Of a stretch of 29,818 nt of DNA, positions 1 to 10,646 are shown piece after piece. Position 1 is the stretch's first letter. The number at the start of each line of letters is the position of its first letter. The stretch comes from Seminavis robusta. Its lineage: Eukaryota; Bacillariophyta; Bacillariophyceae; Naviculales; Naviculaceae. Made by a program: the position numbers and the translations under genes. The notes beneath the pieces are model-generated. The model was not told the DNA's origin. It made no database searches and was given only the letters and a program-made list of their open reading frames with translations. The stretch is taken from assembly GCA_903772945.1 (NCBI GenBank), contig CAICTM010001415.1, positions 1 through 29,818 on the forward strand, written 5' to 3'.

Positions 1-1
1 T

Positions 2-262
2 CCCTTCGTCGGGCGGCGCCACTGCTCTCCTCTGCGCCCATGTGACTCGGATGCCATCCGCCTTCTCGGTCGCTGGAAGTCCGATGCCATGTTACGCTAT
101 CTTCGAATCCAGGCCGCCACCACACGCACCACTACTCCCAGAAAATGCTGGCCCATGGTGCCTACACTTCCAGGCGGGATCCTACGACAGGTTCCTCCCG
201 CCTGCTCAGGCGCTGCTACCATCGCAGAGATCCTCCTTCACGCGGAACTCTACGAGGACTAA
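2..262 (+). pseudogene. C-terminal remnant of a tyrosine recombinase (YR retrotransposon)
   Basis: In the frame starting at base 2 the translation contains LLGRWKSDAMLRYLRIQAA, the end of a phage-integrase-fold tyrosine recombinase; the Tyr codon at 98-100 is the expected nucleophile. An upstream SLR block (first bases, neighbouring frame) fits the HxxR region, which continues off the window. Downstream conserved-looking text (YSQKMLAHGAY, then FQAGSYDRFLPP) is split over three frames, so the piece carries several one-base indels. The frame-2 reading ends at the TAA at 260-262. The direct repeats that follow point to a Ngaro/PAT/DIRS-type retrotransposon. The family call rests on motif recognition. 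A free-standing recombinase is possible but explains the repeats less well. Confidence 0.6.
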
Positions 263-364
263 CCTCCCTTAGTCCAATTTCCCAGAGAGACCTTGCCTCC
301 TCTCGGTCTCTCCAAACCTTTCCCACCCCGCTACGCTCCCACCCTGTTCTGCCTTTGGCTATTT

Positions 365-580
365 GGGTTGGCCGAATGTCGCACAATACGCGGGACTCAC
401 ATCCCGGGGACTGCCTCATTCGTGCCTTGGTTTCCCGCTCGGGATTCTAGCAATCACGAGCGGCACCCCTGGTTGCGGAGACGGTCGCTCAGTAAATGGC
501 CGAGTCTCTCCACCACCCTATCCCTACTCTACTCAACTAGCGTGCGTGTGCTCTAGGCGAGCGCCGCTTGTCGCGCTCGT
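365..580 (+). repeat. Direct repeat copy 1 (candidate B1 of YR retrotransposon)
   Basis: From GGGTTGGCCGAATGTCGCAC to the CGCTCGT at 574-580, this matches 1045-1267 nearly base for base, with a handful of one-base indels (for example ACAATACGCG here, ACAATCACGCG in the other copy). Both copies are in the same orientation. It lies about 100 bp after the recombinase remnant, where B1 of a split direct repeat is expected. Confidence 0.8.
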
Positions 581-1044
581 TGTCGAGCAGCCGCAGCCAA
601 AGAAGACAAACGATCCCGATCCCTATCCATCCACGCGACCGGCGTGGAAACCTGAACCCTCATGGGTTCCTCGATGAATGACTCGACTCACAGTTGCCAG
701 ACTGGTACATCTCACAAAATACGAATCTACTCCCCAACTTCGCTCACACACAACAAATACATCTCTACACTCCTCAGGTCATCACCTGCTTTCCTGAAAT
801 GGATACCCCACATACATGTCGATTGCCACTGCCATTTCGCAAGATCACTCTAAGGCAATAGCACCCCACAAAGACCCTCACAGATAGCAACCTGAATGAA
901 CACAACACGCAAGACCGGTCCAACTCTCTCCTTCAGCCATTGAACAGTCGATCGCAAGAAGGTTGTCTCCTTCTCTGCTCACAATTCTTCCTTCAGCCGA
1001 GCTGCAGCTAGAACTAGAATAGATTAACCCACCTCTCCCTCCCT
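581..1044. other. Spacer between the direct repeats (candidate A2)
   Basis: 464 bp between the two direct repeats with no credible coding region. In a Ngaro/PAT element this position is A2, a copy of the element's 5' end. That 5' end is outside the window, so the identity cannot be tested here. Confidence 0.35.
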
Positions 1045-1267
1045 GGGTTGGCCGAATGTCGCACAATCACGCGGGACTCACATCCCGCGGACTGCCTCAT
1101 TCGTGCCTTGTTCCCGCTCGGGATTCTAGCAATCACGAGCGGCACCCCTGGGTTGCGGAGACGGTCGGCTCAGTAAATGGCCGAGTCTCTCCACCACCCT
1201 ATCCTACTACTCTACTCAACTAGTCGTGCTGTGCTGCTCTAGGCGAGCGCCGCTTGTCGGCGCTCGT
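1045..1267 (+). repeat. Direct repeat copy 2 (candidate B2 of YR retrotransposon)
   Basis: Second copy of the 365-580 repeat. Similarity to copy 1 stops at about 1267, and a Copia-like coding fragment begins immediately after. 1267 is therefore the best estimate of the 3' end of the YR element, which may have inserted into the Copia sequence. Confidence 0.8.
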
Positions 1268-1270
1268 CGT

Positions 1271-1612
1271 GAGGGACATCATGCGTCGTTCACATACGAC
1301 GGGTACAAGGAGGTGCTACTGAATGCCGCTACCTTCTTTGATATCAACCGAAGAAATGATGATTCACGTCTAGCCAATATGACCACCATTGGCAAGACGA
1401 GACATCAGGGTGATGGGGAGCAGTGTAAAGTTCCATGCCTTCCTGACTACGTCTGGTCTCAGCTATCCAGCAATGGACGCCAGATTTGGTACAGGCTCTC
1501 TGTCGCTGACAAGAGAGTCCTGATGGAAGTGCAGAAGCCCACCGTCGAACCCAGCTGTCAGACCTGGTGGATCCGAAGAGCGAAGCTGACCCAGCAGTCG
1601 GGGAGGCCTTAG
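1271..1612 (+). pseudogene. Copia retrotransposon fragment (gag/protease linker)
   Basis: The open frame reads SFTYDGYKEVLLNAATFFD and, about 50 residues later, LPDYVWSQLSSNGRQIWYRL followed by ADKRVL. These resemble the Y..LL.AA..YD segment and the VW..L....Q.W..L...DK segment between gag and protease in diatom Copia polyproteins. The frame stops at 1610-1612; no protease DSGA, integrase or reverse transcriptase motif follows. The fragment has no start of its own; the upstream part of the open frame lies in the direct repeat. The call is by motif memory, so a different linker-like protein cannot be excluded. Confidence 0.45.
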
Positions 1613-2619
1613 ATCCTCCAGATGGCTACGCGGTGACTGCAGCCCTTAAGGGCAAGAAGTCCAAGACGGATTTTCGCCTGGGCAACTAGTGTTTGTGTCG
1701 CACTGGTTGAGCCCAAGGTACCCAGGCACCGGCCATGGCTGCGGGGTAGCATGCCACCCTCATAGGGGCTACCTTCCGCGGGACATGGCACAGTATGACA
1801 AGAGTTTGTGCTAGCCTTGTCATCTCCAGGATTGTATTCCAAGTACAATGTTTTGTGAAAACATGTTTTGGTGACTCCCACCCTCCCGCCCTGATGGCAC
1901 TCCCTTCACTTTCGGGTGATGGGGAGAACTTTCACTGTGTTACCCTCAGCGAAGGTGAAGCAGTCGGGCTGGAGCAACACCCACCCAAGCTGATGGCTGT
2001 GGAATAAGCCACTGCCATGTCATGTGATAGCACCTGCACTGGTCATGCCCAAGCAAGCACCAAGTTAGTCATGTCTCTGGACGGGATTCTTTTGAACCCA
2101 TGTAAGGAGATGGTAAACTTGAGGAGGCATCTGCGAGGTGTTGCCTTTAGCTGAGGCAATATCTGATGATAGGACAACCAGTCCCACCTCGTAGGATGAC
2201 AACTTGTCACCTAACTACCCAGTTGAGGGCTCCGGATGGACAGTTATAGCCAAGATTGTTCTCACTGGCCCTTATGCTGGGGAGATAGACAGATGCCTCC
2301 TAAGCCAATGAGCTGTGATGCAAGTATGGGGAGACCAGGTAGGATCCCAATTGACGGTCAAATGGACCAATGCCAATGCACCCTTTCTCTCCTGAACATG
2401 ACTGGAGGTTTGATCACAAGCCCATGTGATGCCCCTCCCAATGTGTCAAGTGGTACTCAGCAATGGACACCTTGATGTATTCAAGAGGGTTGGTAACCCC
2501 TGAGGTAAGCGACCAAAGTCCACACTGAGAAGTCAGATGCTCCCAGTTCATGGAAGTATCGAGGGAAGCTCCATGATGTGCAAGCTTGTTGGCACCCCAT
2601 CCATGACTCCAATGGTGGG
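1613..2619. other. No recognisable gene
   Basis: About 1 kb without a frame that looks coding; the longest open stretches (70-90 codons) carry no motif I recognise. It may be decayed Copia sequence continuing from the fragment before it. I found no convincing terminal repeats here. Confidence 0.4.
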
Positions 2620-3205
2620 GAGCGATGAGATTATGTCATAGGAGCCATAGTATGGGTGCGGCGCAGCTGTGCTGGCTCAGTCTGGTGGAAAGATCGCTGT
2701 TGCATCTGTAGACTCTTTCAGTACAAAGAGCTGTGTCACCATCATCAGACAAGATAGGAACAGCTGTAGAGGACATAGAGTTCCACGGCAAGGAAGGATG
2801 ATGCAGTTCCTCAGCCATGACCTATCTAGAAAGATAGCTTGGTCTATACCAGCCAAAAGAGATGCATGGATCTGTATCCTGCATGGCTGGATGGAGTTTG
2901 TCGCAAAATCAGAGTAAGTGTTTATGTTTATAGTTTAAAGAAGTAATGAAGAAGTAGTTGACCTGAGAAATTGACCCAACAGCACAAGTAGAGCTCTGCA
3001 GTAGACCGGATCCTGTATGGCCAGTGCCAGGGTATTGAGCAATTAGACTGTTCAATCATTGCTTCCACAGTGATTGAATAGCATTGGCTGCCAGCCTTGG
3101 GCTGGCCTTTCCAGTGCCAGTGGAAGGAGATCTCCACCAAACAGGGCTCTCCATCCCAGCTCTTGTGCATCTACCCCTGAGTTCCTCTGGAATTCATAGA
3201 TATGG
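2620..3205. repeat. Dispersed ~580 bp repeat next to the Crypton stop codon
   Basis: Similar, with substitutions and small gaps, to 18895-19471 in the same orientation and so to the mirrored right-arm copy. Anchors are ATAGGAGCC..ATGGGTGCG.C.CAGCTGTGCTGG near the left end and CCCAGCTCTTGTG, CTGAGTT, ATTCATAG at the right end. Similarity stops just before the Crypton stop codon at 3208-3210. It may be the 3' untranslated end of the Crypton or an independent non-autonomous element. Confidence 0.65.
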
Positions 3206-3207
3206 AC

Positions 3208-5302
3208 TCATGTTGCCTGTTTCACCGGTGGTCGTCGTTTCCTTGCAGTTACTCCATCAGCTAGGGTGCTGCTGTTTCTTTTGCTAGCAGATGTGGGAGA
3301 AGGAGTGATGGCAACACTACCCTGCTCTGTAGATCTTCTGCTGGCTGCTGCAAAGGAACTGGTGGAATGAGTCTGCATTTGTCGCATTTCTGAGAAAGCT
3401 TCCTGTTGCTCCTGTTGCATTTGCATAAGGGGACGGCTGACATACCGGACTAGCAACTGTTCCGTGATGGATACATTATCTGGATTCTCAACACTGAACA
3501 TGGAGTTGATTGTGTCATTGACTTTGAGTCGACCGAGAAATGACTGCTCCAGTAGTGGGAATGCTGGTAGATTGAATGCTGAGTGGTTTAACAGAACAGC
3601 AAATCTGTCGTTTCGGTATCGTTGAAAGACACTCAGGTTGGAGTTGGGCAGTAGTTTAAAGGTTCTTGGGTGCAGCTCCGGTGTAGTAGCTAGCATCACA
3701 ATACAGCTTTCCACGTCCCATCGAATAGAAGCCACCATTCCTTTTTTGGTGTACAACCGCTTTGATGCCCTCTCAGCTGCTGAAGTAGCCGAGTCAAAAT
3801 CCCTGCAGATTGTTTTGTACCACTTTTCGATCTCTGGAATAAGAGCACATCGAATTTCATTGACCCACACCTTTTCTTGTACTGTAAGCTGGAATGGAGT
3901 AGTACTGTACTGTTGGGGGTAGTGGTGGTCACCACCACCGGCCTTTTGGGCGATACCAGCAGTGGGTGGGTTGTTGGCATAGCTTCTTTGATGGTCGGTT
4001 TGACCCTTCCTTTTGTGCCCAGTCATTCGACACTGTACAGGTTCTGGAATGCCAAGCATATCCATTTGCTGGATCGACTGGAAACGTGGCTGATGTGTGA
4101 CCTTTGCACATATCACGTCAGCTTCCGAGTAGAAGCATTCGAAGTTGGCAGCGACTTGTCGGGATGAGACTGTCTTGTCTCCATCCTCTGATGATGGATA
4201 AGTTAATACATCAAAGATAGCTTTGTAGTTATTGCTGGACAAATCAGGCAGTCTCCTTTCTCCACTATCAGCTGCCAGAGAAAAAGGAGACCATGCCAGC
4301 TGCTGGAATCTCTCAAGGGATCACTGTGGGGGATGGCTACCGTATACTCTAGCCACCCGACCTTGTTGTGCTTTGCCTTGTTAGTCACAATCTGAGATAC
4401 TCCAATACCGGATGGACCAATAGCTTCCATGAACTTGTAGGCTCGTTGAATCATTCTTTGCCCAACAAACTCTTCACTTCTTTGGGTAGTGGCACTCATT
4501 GTGTGATAGTGGCACATGAAATAGATCGCATTGCTAGGTTTCAGCTTAGATACTGGACCACCAACCTTAGGATTGAATGCTGACAGTGCCATCTCTCGTA
4601 TCTGATGCAAGGACACCCATTGCTGTAGCTGAGCCTGCATATCCTCACAATTGTTAAGAACCCTGGATGCAGCTTGACTCTGTACTGCTTTGCAAGAGTT
4701 CTGGATTGACAGTGACTCGCCAACTTTGATCTGCTCCAGAATACCAGCAAACCCAGCTTCAACTAGGCGGCAGTAATGCTCGCATTTGATATTAGTATTG
4801 AGAAAGGTCTTTGCTTTAGCTATGACTGATTTGCAGCCACCACACTCTTCCATAAGCCACTGGAAGAATTCCACTGGTAGTTCCTTGTTATACAGGTTGG
4901 AGTTTTGAATATCTGCCGGTTTCCGCTGGTCGTACAGCCGCAAGCCAAATTTGACTTCCCATGGTTCCCTATTCGAGACTATCGATTTACAGAGTGCCAT
5001 CGAGGCCAGATTGGACCAAAGTAATCCTCGGTGGACTTGGTACATATATCTGCCTGTCTCATGCCAGCATACAAATCAACCATCTTTGGCTTTTTGAAGC
5101 CCAACTTCTTCTGATACTTTGGTTTTGGATTTGCTTGGCTCCTGCCATCAGTCAACTCAGGCTGTGAGATTTCATCAGCATCGTCTGCCTCATTGATTGG
5201 GTCGCCATTGTCATCAACCAGAATTTGGGGGATACTATCCGTTAGCTCGCTAGCAGCAGCGTTTGCTTCCCTAGCTCTGGCAAGATCAGGAAGACCACAC
5301 AT
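3208..5302 (-). pseudogene. Crypton tyrosine recombinase, two frameshifts
   Basis: Minus-strand gene in three overlapping frames: 5302-4979 (N-terminus, ATG at 5302), 5045-4203 (middle) and 4242-3208 (C-terminus). The middle frame holds the first catalytic Arg (TTQRSEEF, residue 189) and a Lys loop (NKAKHNKVGWLEYT, then HSDPL). The last frame has the HxxR box (THQPR, H50 and R53), a second His (TGHK, H76) and the Tyr nucleophile (QRSY, Y88). So the R-K-HxxR-H-Y set is complete. Residues ~115-230 of the last frame (LTVQEKVWVNEIRCALIPEI onward) fit the GCR1_C-like DNA-binding domain of Cryptons, followed by a Ser/Thr-rich basic tail. Cryptons move by recombination through a circular DNA without a DDE enzyme. 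Because neighbouring frames overlap, one-base frameshifts explain the breaks better than introns. The ATG is 77 bp from the TIR of the neighbouring transposon and diverges from its transposase. Confidence 0.75.
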
Positions 5303-5376
5303 CTTCTACTAATACTATGGATGACAGCAACAAAGCTTGGTTAATTGTATCAATAGAGACACTATGATGGCAGCAC

Positions 5377-5399
5377 TACACGTTTAATGCGGATTAACG
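5377..5399 (+). repeat. TA dinucleotide plus left 21 bp TIR of the DNA transposon
   Basis: TA at 5377-5378, then CACGTTTAAT...GGATTAACG (5379-5399), an exact reverse complement of 15050-15070, which is followed by TA. Inside both ends there is a TTCACGCT motif and a cluster of GTTAA/TTAAC words. TA duplication is typical of Tc1/mariner/pogo elements and agrees with the enzyme inside. Weaker similarity (ATGRTGGCA) just outside the TA on both sides leaves a small doubt about the exact end. Confidence 0.8.
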
Positions 5400-5690
5400 A
5401 TTCACGGGGTGTTAAGGAATTATTCACGCTGTATTAACAGCTTTAACTACTTAAAGTTAACAGCACAAAAATTTTCGACAGACTTTTCGAACTATTCAAA
5501 CAGTCCACAATGGCGCTATTGTGCACTCCCAGTGCACTATTTTGCGGCTTTAGAGTGAATGCAAGATGTATTTGCGACCATGTGTCAGAGGAGCTGGCCT
5601 GGATAGGGCCAAAAATTTGGTTTCGACAGTCTTCTGGGTTTCCTTCTCGCCGTCGTCCCCTCGGTGGTCCAACAACATCGTTTGATCAAG

Positions 5691-7912
5691 ATGGATCGTG
5701 ACGAGCTTGTTGAGAGGGCCCTGGAGGTCTATAGAAGCATTCCGGAATGGGGTGAAACGTATCTGTCTCGAGAGGATTGCCTTGTGGCTGTTGGTATGCC
5801 TGAGAAAGATGCAATGCTTGAGGCAGTGAAAAAACAATTCGACCGACGACGCCAAGGATTGGAGCAACGCTATGGAAGACCGGAACTGGAAAACACTGTC
5901 GAAGCAAACACCAAGCGAGCATTGTTCATGTGGAAGAGCATTGTTGAGCATCCCACCACGGGAAGGAAGCCAACCCAAGCATACGCGATGGAGTTAGCTG
6001 GATTCAAGAAAGAGGACCGAAAAGCCGGTGCCAAGTACATGAAAGTCAAACGAGCAATCGACTCATACCGGAAGAAAGCACAAGCACAAGAACAAGAACA
6101 ACCTATGCCCGCCCATGATCCAGTAGCTAGGGCAACGCAACCCCCCGCTGCAGCTCCAACTCTGGCTCCCGTTCCAAGGGCAGCTGCCGCCAGGCCGAGG
6201 CCAGTCCTCTCTGTTGAATTTGACGTCGACAGCGACGCTGGTGCAATCTTGTCCCCCATATCAACTCTTGGTGGTCCTACAGAGCGTTCTGTCGTATCGT
6301 TTGATGAGGATAAAGAGGAGGCCTCTTTCTTCAACACCCCACCAGACTTTCGAAACAAAGAAATGAAATTGCTCTTTGACAGTGTCTATTGTGGCAGCAG
6401 TGCCTCAACTGCATCCACTTCCAAGCAATCCAATAACAGCACCAAGTCCAACGTTGAATGGAAAGACGCGAGAAAGCCTCAAGGAAGCATTCGCAGTGGG
6501 ATCTCTCATCTTACAACAACAACTGACACTCGTCGAACCAGTAAGGCGGCTCAAATTGAAATTCAATCAAGATGCGAGATCGACAATATCCGCAAATCTG
6601 TTTTCAAGGCAGCTACTGTTATTTACAACTCGGTCCGGTTGAACGAAAACACCCTGTCGATCTTCAAGTCAGCAGAAGCCGTGGCAACGACATTCAACGA
6701 TCTGATTGGCATTGATTGCCTTTCCGGCAGAGAACTACAAACTGCTGTTGCTAAAGGTGATATTAATAAGTCTCCTCCGTGACTTGGACGTCAAGGTGAG
6801 GTTCCCATCGATGTATTCAAGTCCTTCTGCTCTGGTGTCTTCACAGCTTGCGCTATTGAGCAAGCAAATTGCAAAGATCGATCCAATCGAGAGCAAATGA
6901 AGAGCTCTGTTGGAGAAATCTTGAATGCGAAGAGGCGAGCTGAGGGTCTTCCAGACATGAACGATGCACGATTCTATCGTCGAATTGAAGAGGAAATTTG
7001 TCACTTGCAGGATTTGACCAAGGCCGACAGTAGAGAGTCTCTGTGTGTTCTTTGGTTGACTTATCAGTCGCAGCTTCGCCATTATGAGAATTGGGAGAGG
7101 CATGCTGTCGAGCTTGGATTTGCTCGCGACCTTCACGAGGAGCGTCTGAAGTGGGCCATATTGTTTGGCTCAAGGAGAGGCTTTCACATGTCCTTCAATT
7201 TGATGAGATGAATCTAGCTTTAGAGGGGACGGATGCTTCGATTGGTGGCAGAGAGAGTCTAATTCCATCGGCCACAATAGCTGGACTTAAGGACGCTGGT
7301 CAAGCGGTGGAAAAGAATGGAGCATCAATGACAGTTATGTTTGGAGTCAACTTTGCCGGCGAAGCACTTCCACCGCTGCTGATCTTTCCGACGAAGGCGA
7401 AAGATCCGAACAATTACAAGCTCAAAACTGATTTTGCTGCATCTTTGCCCCAGATCAAAGCTAGATATGGCTTTAACACGGAGAGATATCACAACGTCCC
7501 CTTTGCGATGAACCCAAAGGGAGGTATGACAGGCCAAATGCTGCATGAATTCTTTGCGAAATGCATTCTTCCGCTCTATCCAAGGAGTGCTGATACCCGC
7601 GACGACTGTGTGTTGGTAAAACTTGACTCTGGTCCCGGTCGATTCAACCCAAAGTGGCATGTCATGATGCGAGGTTCTGGCTTCCATAGCTATCCTGGCA
7701 TGCCAAACGGAACGTCCACAGGGCAGGAGCTAGACCAGATGTTTGCCTTCTTGAAGAAACTCATATACGACAATCGCAACAAGCTTTGGGCGGCACGATT
7801 CCGTCTAGAAGGTGCAGCAGCAGCTCTGTCGATGGCGGACATTGGCAGCATTATTTTCAGTGGTATCGTCACGCTGACCGATGGCAGTACGATTGAGCTT
7901 GTCGATGCGTTC
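5691..7912 (+). pseudogene. DDE (DD35D) transposase, N-terminal and catalytic part
   Basis: Interrupted at 7912 by the Gypsy element and continued from 12301. Start taken at 5691 (AAGATGG context, MDRDELVERA); an in-frame ATG at 5664 is an alternative. Residues ~9-59 and ~76-129 look like a tandem pair of helix-turn-helix-type units, each opening RAL..(Y/W)(R/K)SI. A Pro/Ala/Gln-rich linker and an acidic/Ser-rich stretch follow. The frame has a TGA at 6780-6782 and a one-base deletion around 7145; the catalytic core is in the shifted frame. Catalytic Asp candidates are LQFDEMN (D at 7202-7204), VKLDSGPGR (7625-7627) and YPGMPNGTSTGQELDQMF (7733-7735). The last two are separated by 35 residues, and the G-PNGT-QE-D pattern resembles the PPN.TS..QP.D motif of pogo/DDE_1 enzymes. 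Enzymes of this type cut the TIRs and insert at TA. Confidence 0.75.
7909..7912. repeat. Target-site duplication GTTC, left copy
   Basis: GTTC directly precedes the LTR start and is repeated at 12297-12300 just after the other LTR. Four-base duplications are within the Ty3/Gypsy range. Confidence 0.7.
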
Positions 7913-8319
7913 TGCACTACGCTAAAAGCTGGTGTAAAGATCTTTCGAGTGTTTTGAGTTTGAGAGAATGAAAGTTATGAGAGAGATTAGAAAGCTACAA
8001 AACAATCCATAGAGAGATCGTTGAAGCTCATTAAGTTGGTCTCCCGCGGGAGGCCTCGATGTGATATCGTAGATTATGATAATAACTCTACGTACTCCAC
8101 GGTCCATTCCGGAACACGTGGAAACTTCAGCTAGTACTGTCTAGTAGCGTGAAGCTTTCCACGCTGGCTAAATATCTAGAGCGATTTCATCGACAACCTA
8201 TTAGACTAGCAGTCATAAAACCCTGTCTCAATGACTATTCGCGAAGGACTACGTCATGAGTCGAACTCAAACCCTATCATAGGATCGAGTGCGAATAAGG
8301 CTAAGAGCCGTGTATTGCA
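7913..8319 (-). repeat. 3' LTR of the nested Gypsy element
   Basis: On the minus strand it starts TGCAATAC and ends GTAGTGCA, so it has TG...CA ends with a near-perfect short inverted repeat. It contains an internal hairpin, AGCGTGGA...TCCACGCT, near 8151-8165. It differs from the 5' LTR mainly by one-base gaps plus the 77 bp duplication in that copy. Confidence 0.85.
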
Positions 8320-8331
8320 TTCGCCCCCTGA
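8320..8331 (-). other. Polypurine-tract-like stretch before the 3' LTR
   Basis: Read on the minus strand, CAGGGGGCGAA directly precedes the LTR's TGCAATAC. Position and purine content fit the plus-strand primer of an LTR retrotransposon, but one C interrupts it. Confidence 0.35.
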
Positions 8332-10646
8332 CAAGGGTCACAGAAGGCACGACATCAGTCGGACAAGGAAACATATATTTAAAGTGCGGGGCACTCTCCG
8401 GAGATTGGATGTAGAATGTGCGTCGCAGATGCAATCCTACAAGGGGATCAGGCCTGTTGGGTGTAAATACTTATTTCCAAGTCTGGTAGACTGTGCCGCC
8501 ATTGGCGGTAGCATATGTGGAGCCAGCAGTGCCATTGTATTGACTCGTCTATATGTAAGGACTTTGTATTTGGCTGACCGTACTTGCGGGCTGATACTGT
8601 TGAAACCTCACAGTATCGTTGACATTGTATTGATGGGGGCACGCGTCGCGTTTTCTCTATCTTTGTTTTTCTGTAGTCTTTGGCGACGTTCTTTGATGTG
8701 TTTCCAGTTTCTTCGAAACGGACGTTGTGAATCGCGTCACATTGAACACGTGTGGTAATGAACTTGCGACGAAGTCCATATTCATCCCGGAGATCTTCTC
8801 GACTTCTGCGCGGAACTCACGTTCCTATCCATGATAACCTCAGCAGCCATGGATACGGGTGAGCCACGTCTGTCTAGAACGATGGCTACTTCGTCTGCTT
8901 GGAGCAGATCTCGGCAATCTCGAACCATTCGGTTACGGGATCAATCATTCAAGCAATGAAAGGAAGGGACTTCTTGGGATCCTCGACGTTGTATGTACAT
9001 TTGATCGTCTGATCCATTGTCTCGATAGTAGTTCACTAGTCCATGAATCTACCAAGTTTCTCCTGTTCGTAGGAGGAGGATATCTATCGCATCATTTCTG
9101 GTACGGGTGGATCCTTCTCAGTAATCCATAGCCTAGATACCAAGTCTTCTTTCGAAGAAGACTTGGTAGCATTGATCTAATCCGGCTTCTCGAAGCCTTA
9201 GGAGAACTTCATCTAACTATTCAACGTGATCCACTAGATCGCCGTTAGTTAGATGAGTTATCATCAGTGTATGCACGAATTTTTCCAAGTCGTGCATGAG
9301 TGTCCCATCTTCCTTTGGAAGATGTCGGGACTATTGCATAGGCCCATCGTACTCTCGTGTACTCGTATTTCCTGAATCTGTCTAGATTCAGTAGCATGTC
9401 TTGTATCCTTGGGATCGGACAAGGTTTTGCTAATCTTTTTGTTAGTTCCCGGACGTCAGAGATGAACCGTTAGATCCATTTTTTTTTGGGAATGATAAAG
9501 TGTTTGCCGCCCACTTGGAACGTTTTACCTTCTTAAGTGCTCCGCGTCGCAGAGACGTTCGACTCTGTCTTAAGAGTGTTGTATGGACACGTGGTAGATA
9601 AGCCTAGGTGATAGGTTTAGTCAGGGAAATTCTACTTCGTAGTCGCCATTTGTCGCTTTCCTAAAGTACCTTCGAATTGGTCGGAGTACTTGGTCAATAA
9701 GGCATGAAGCGGTTCCTGTTCTTCTTATTTACCTGGTTTGACTCTGGCAATCTGCCTTAAGTCAAGTCGTTCGTATTTCGTGTCAAGATCCTCTTGAGAC
9801 GATCTGCACTGTCGCTGGATGTAGATCAGTGATGAAGAATTCCTTCTTTCTTGTATTGCTATCTTTCATAGGGAAAGATGTCTATTCCACTTCGCTGATG
9901 GGTAGTGAAATCGAACTTGATCTTAGATCGGAGAGAAGTCCGACCTAATCATGTCATACGCCCCAAGTTCTTGGTGGCGCGCAAGTTCCATTCGATAATT
10001 CTATCATCGGAACTCAGGAGTCATAAGTGCACCCTTACACTTCGTGCTGGGGTTTAATTCCTTTCAGGGGTAGTCCATAGTGTTGGACGCCCCCATGATC
10101 TTTGTAACTTTAGCATGAGTTTGGAATCAAGTTCCGGATGCTCCTGTCCAGTAAGCAACGGAGGTGACGGGTTTTGTTTCCCTTTCTCGTCTGTTAAATA
10201 ACATAGACGATAGTTTTGAGGTCTCTTGTCTTGCGACGTTACGAGGTGGTTGGCCACGGACAAGGTTAACAATGCTGGATAGATCGTCAGAGTCTAGTTG
10301 AGCAGCTTTCTAGGCAATTATCTAATTTGCCGTAGACTTTCAGTTGCAACAATTCTTGTTTACTAGTTAGTGAGATATATTCATCACTTAGGTATGAGAA
10401 ATCGGAACATGGTTCCGTTGAATATCATCCTGGCCTAATCCTCAGACGGAGATCTCTCCATCTGAATGATTGAAGTCGAAGTCGACAAAAGCCTTGTCGA
10501 CTGCAGCCATTTTCTTGTCCATCATGTTGGGGACCCGACAGAGGAGTCATCCTCGTTGTCAGAGTCGTCTGACTTGCGTTTGGCAACATGGTTGCATTCG
10601 CTTTTCTTCTTGCGATCCGCTTGACCGCAGCGTTGGAGACTTCTCT
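8332..10646 (-). pseudogene. Ty3/Gypsy pol remnant (protease, RT, integrase)
   Basis: No long frame survives, but conserved blocks can be read across frames. The protease/linker region lies at about 10270-9840. RT begins near 9535 with WAANTLSFPKKK, then VRFISDVREL. The YxDD loop reads near 9270 (T.DDLLI, then TNGDL), followed by LDEVLLRLREAGL and YLGY near 9130. The integrase core appears at about 8950-8830, with MIDPVTEWFEIAEI (first Asp) and EVIMDRN (second Asp); the usual ER.H.T segment is not clear. RNase H and the integrase zinc finger are missing. Roles in an intact element: polyprotein cleavage, cDNA synthesis and insertion. This copy cannot encode them. Confidence 0.75.

Noticed and set aside
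4203..5045. Introns joining the three Crypton frames
   Set aside because: Adjacent frames overlap, so no coding gap needs splicing; one-base shifts suffice.
6756..6795. Short intron that could remove the TGA at 6780
   Set aside because: A GT...AG pair would give an intron of only ~39 nt, too short to be convincing; an in-frame stop or indel is simpler.
8231..8758. 175-codon plus-strand frame
   Set aside because: It is antisense to the Gypsy integrase region and overlaps the LTR.
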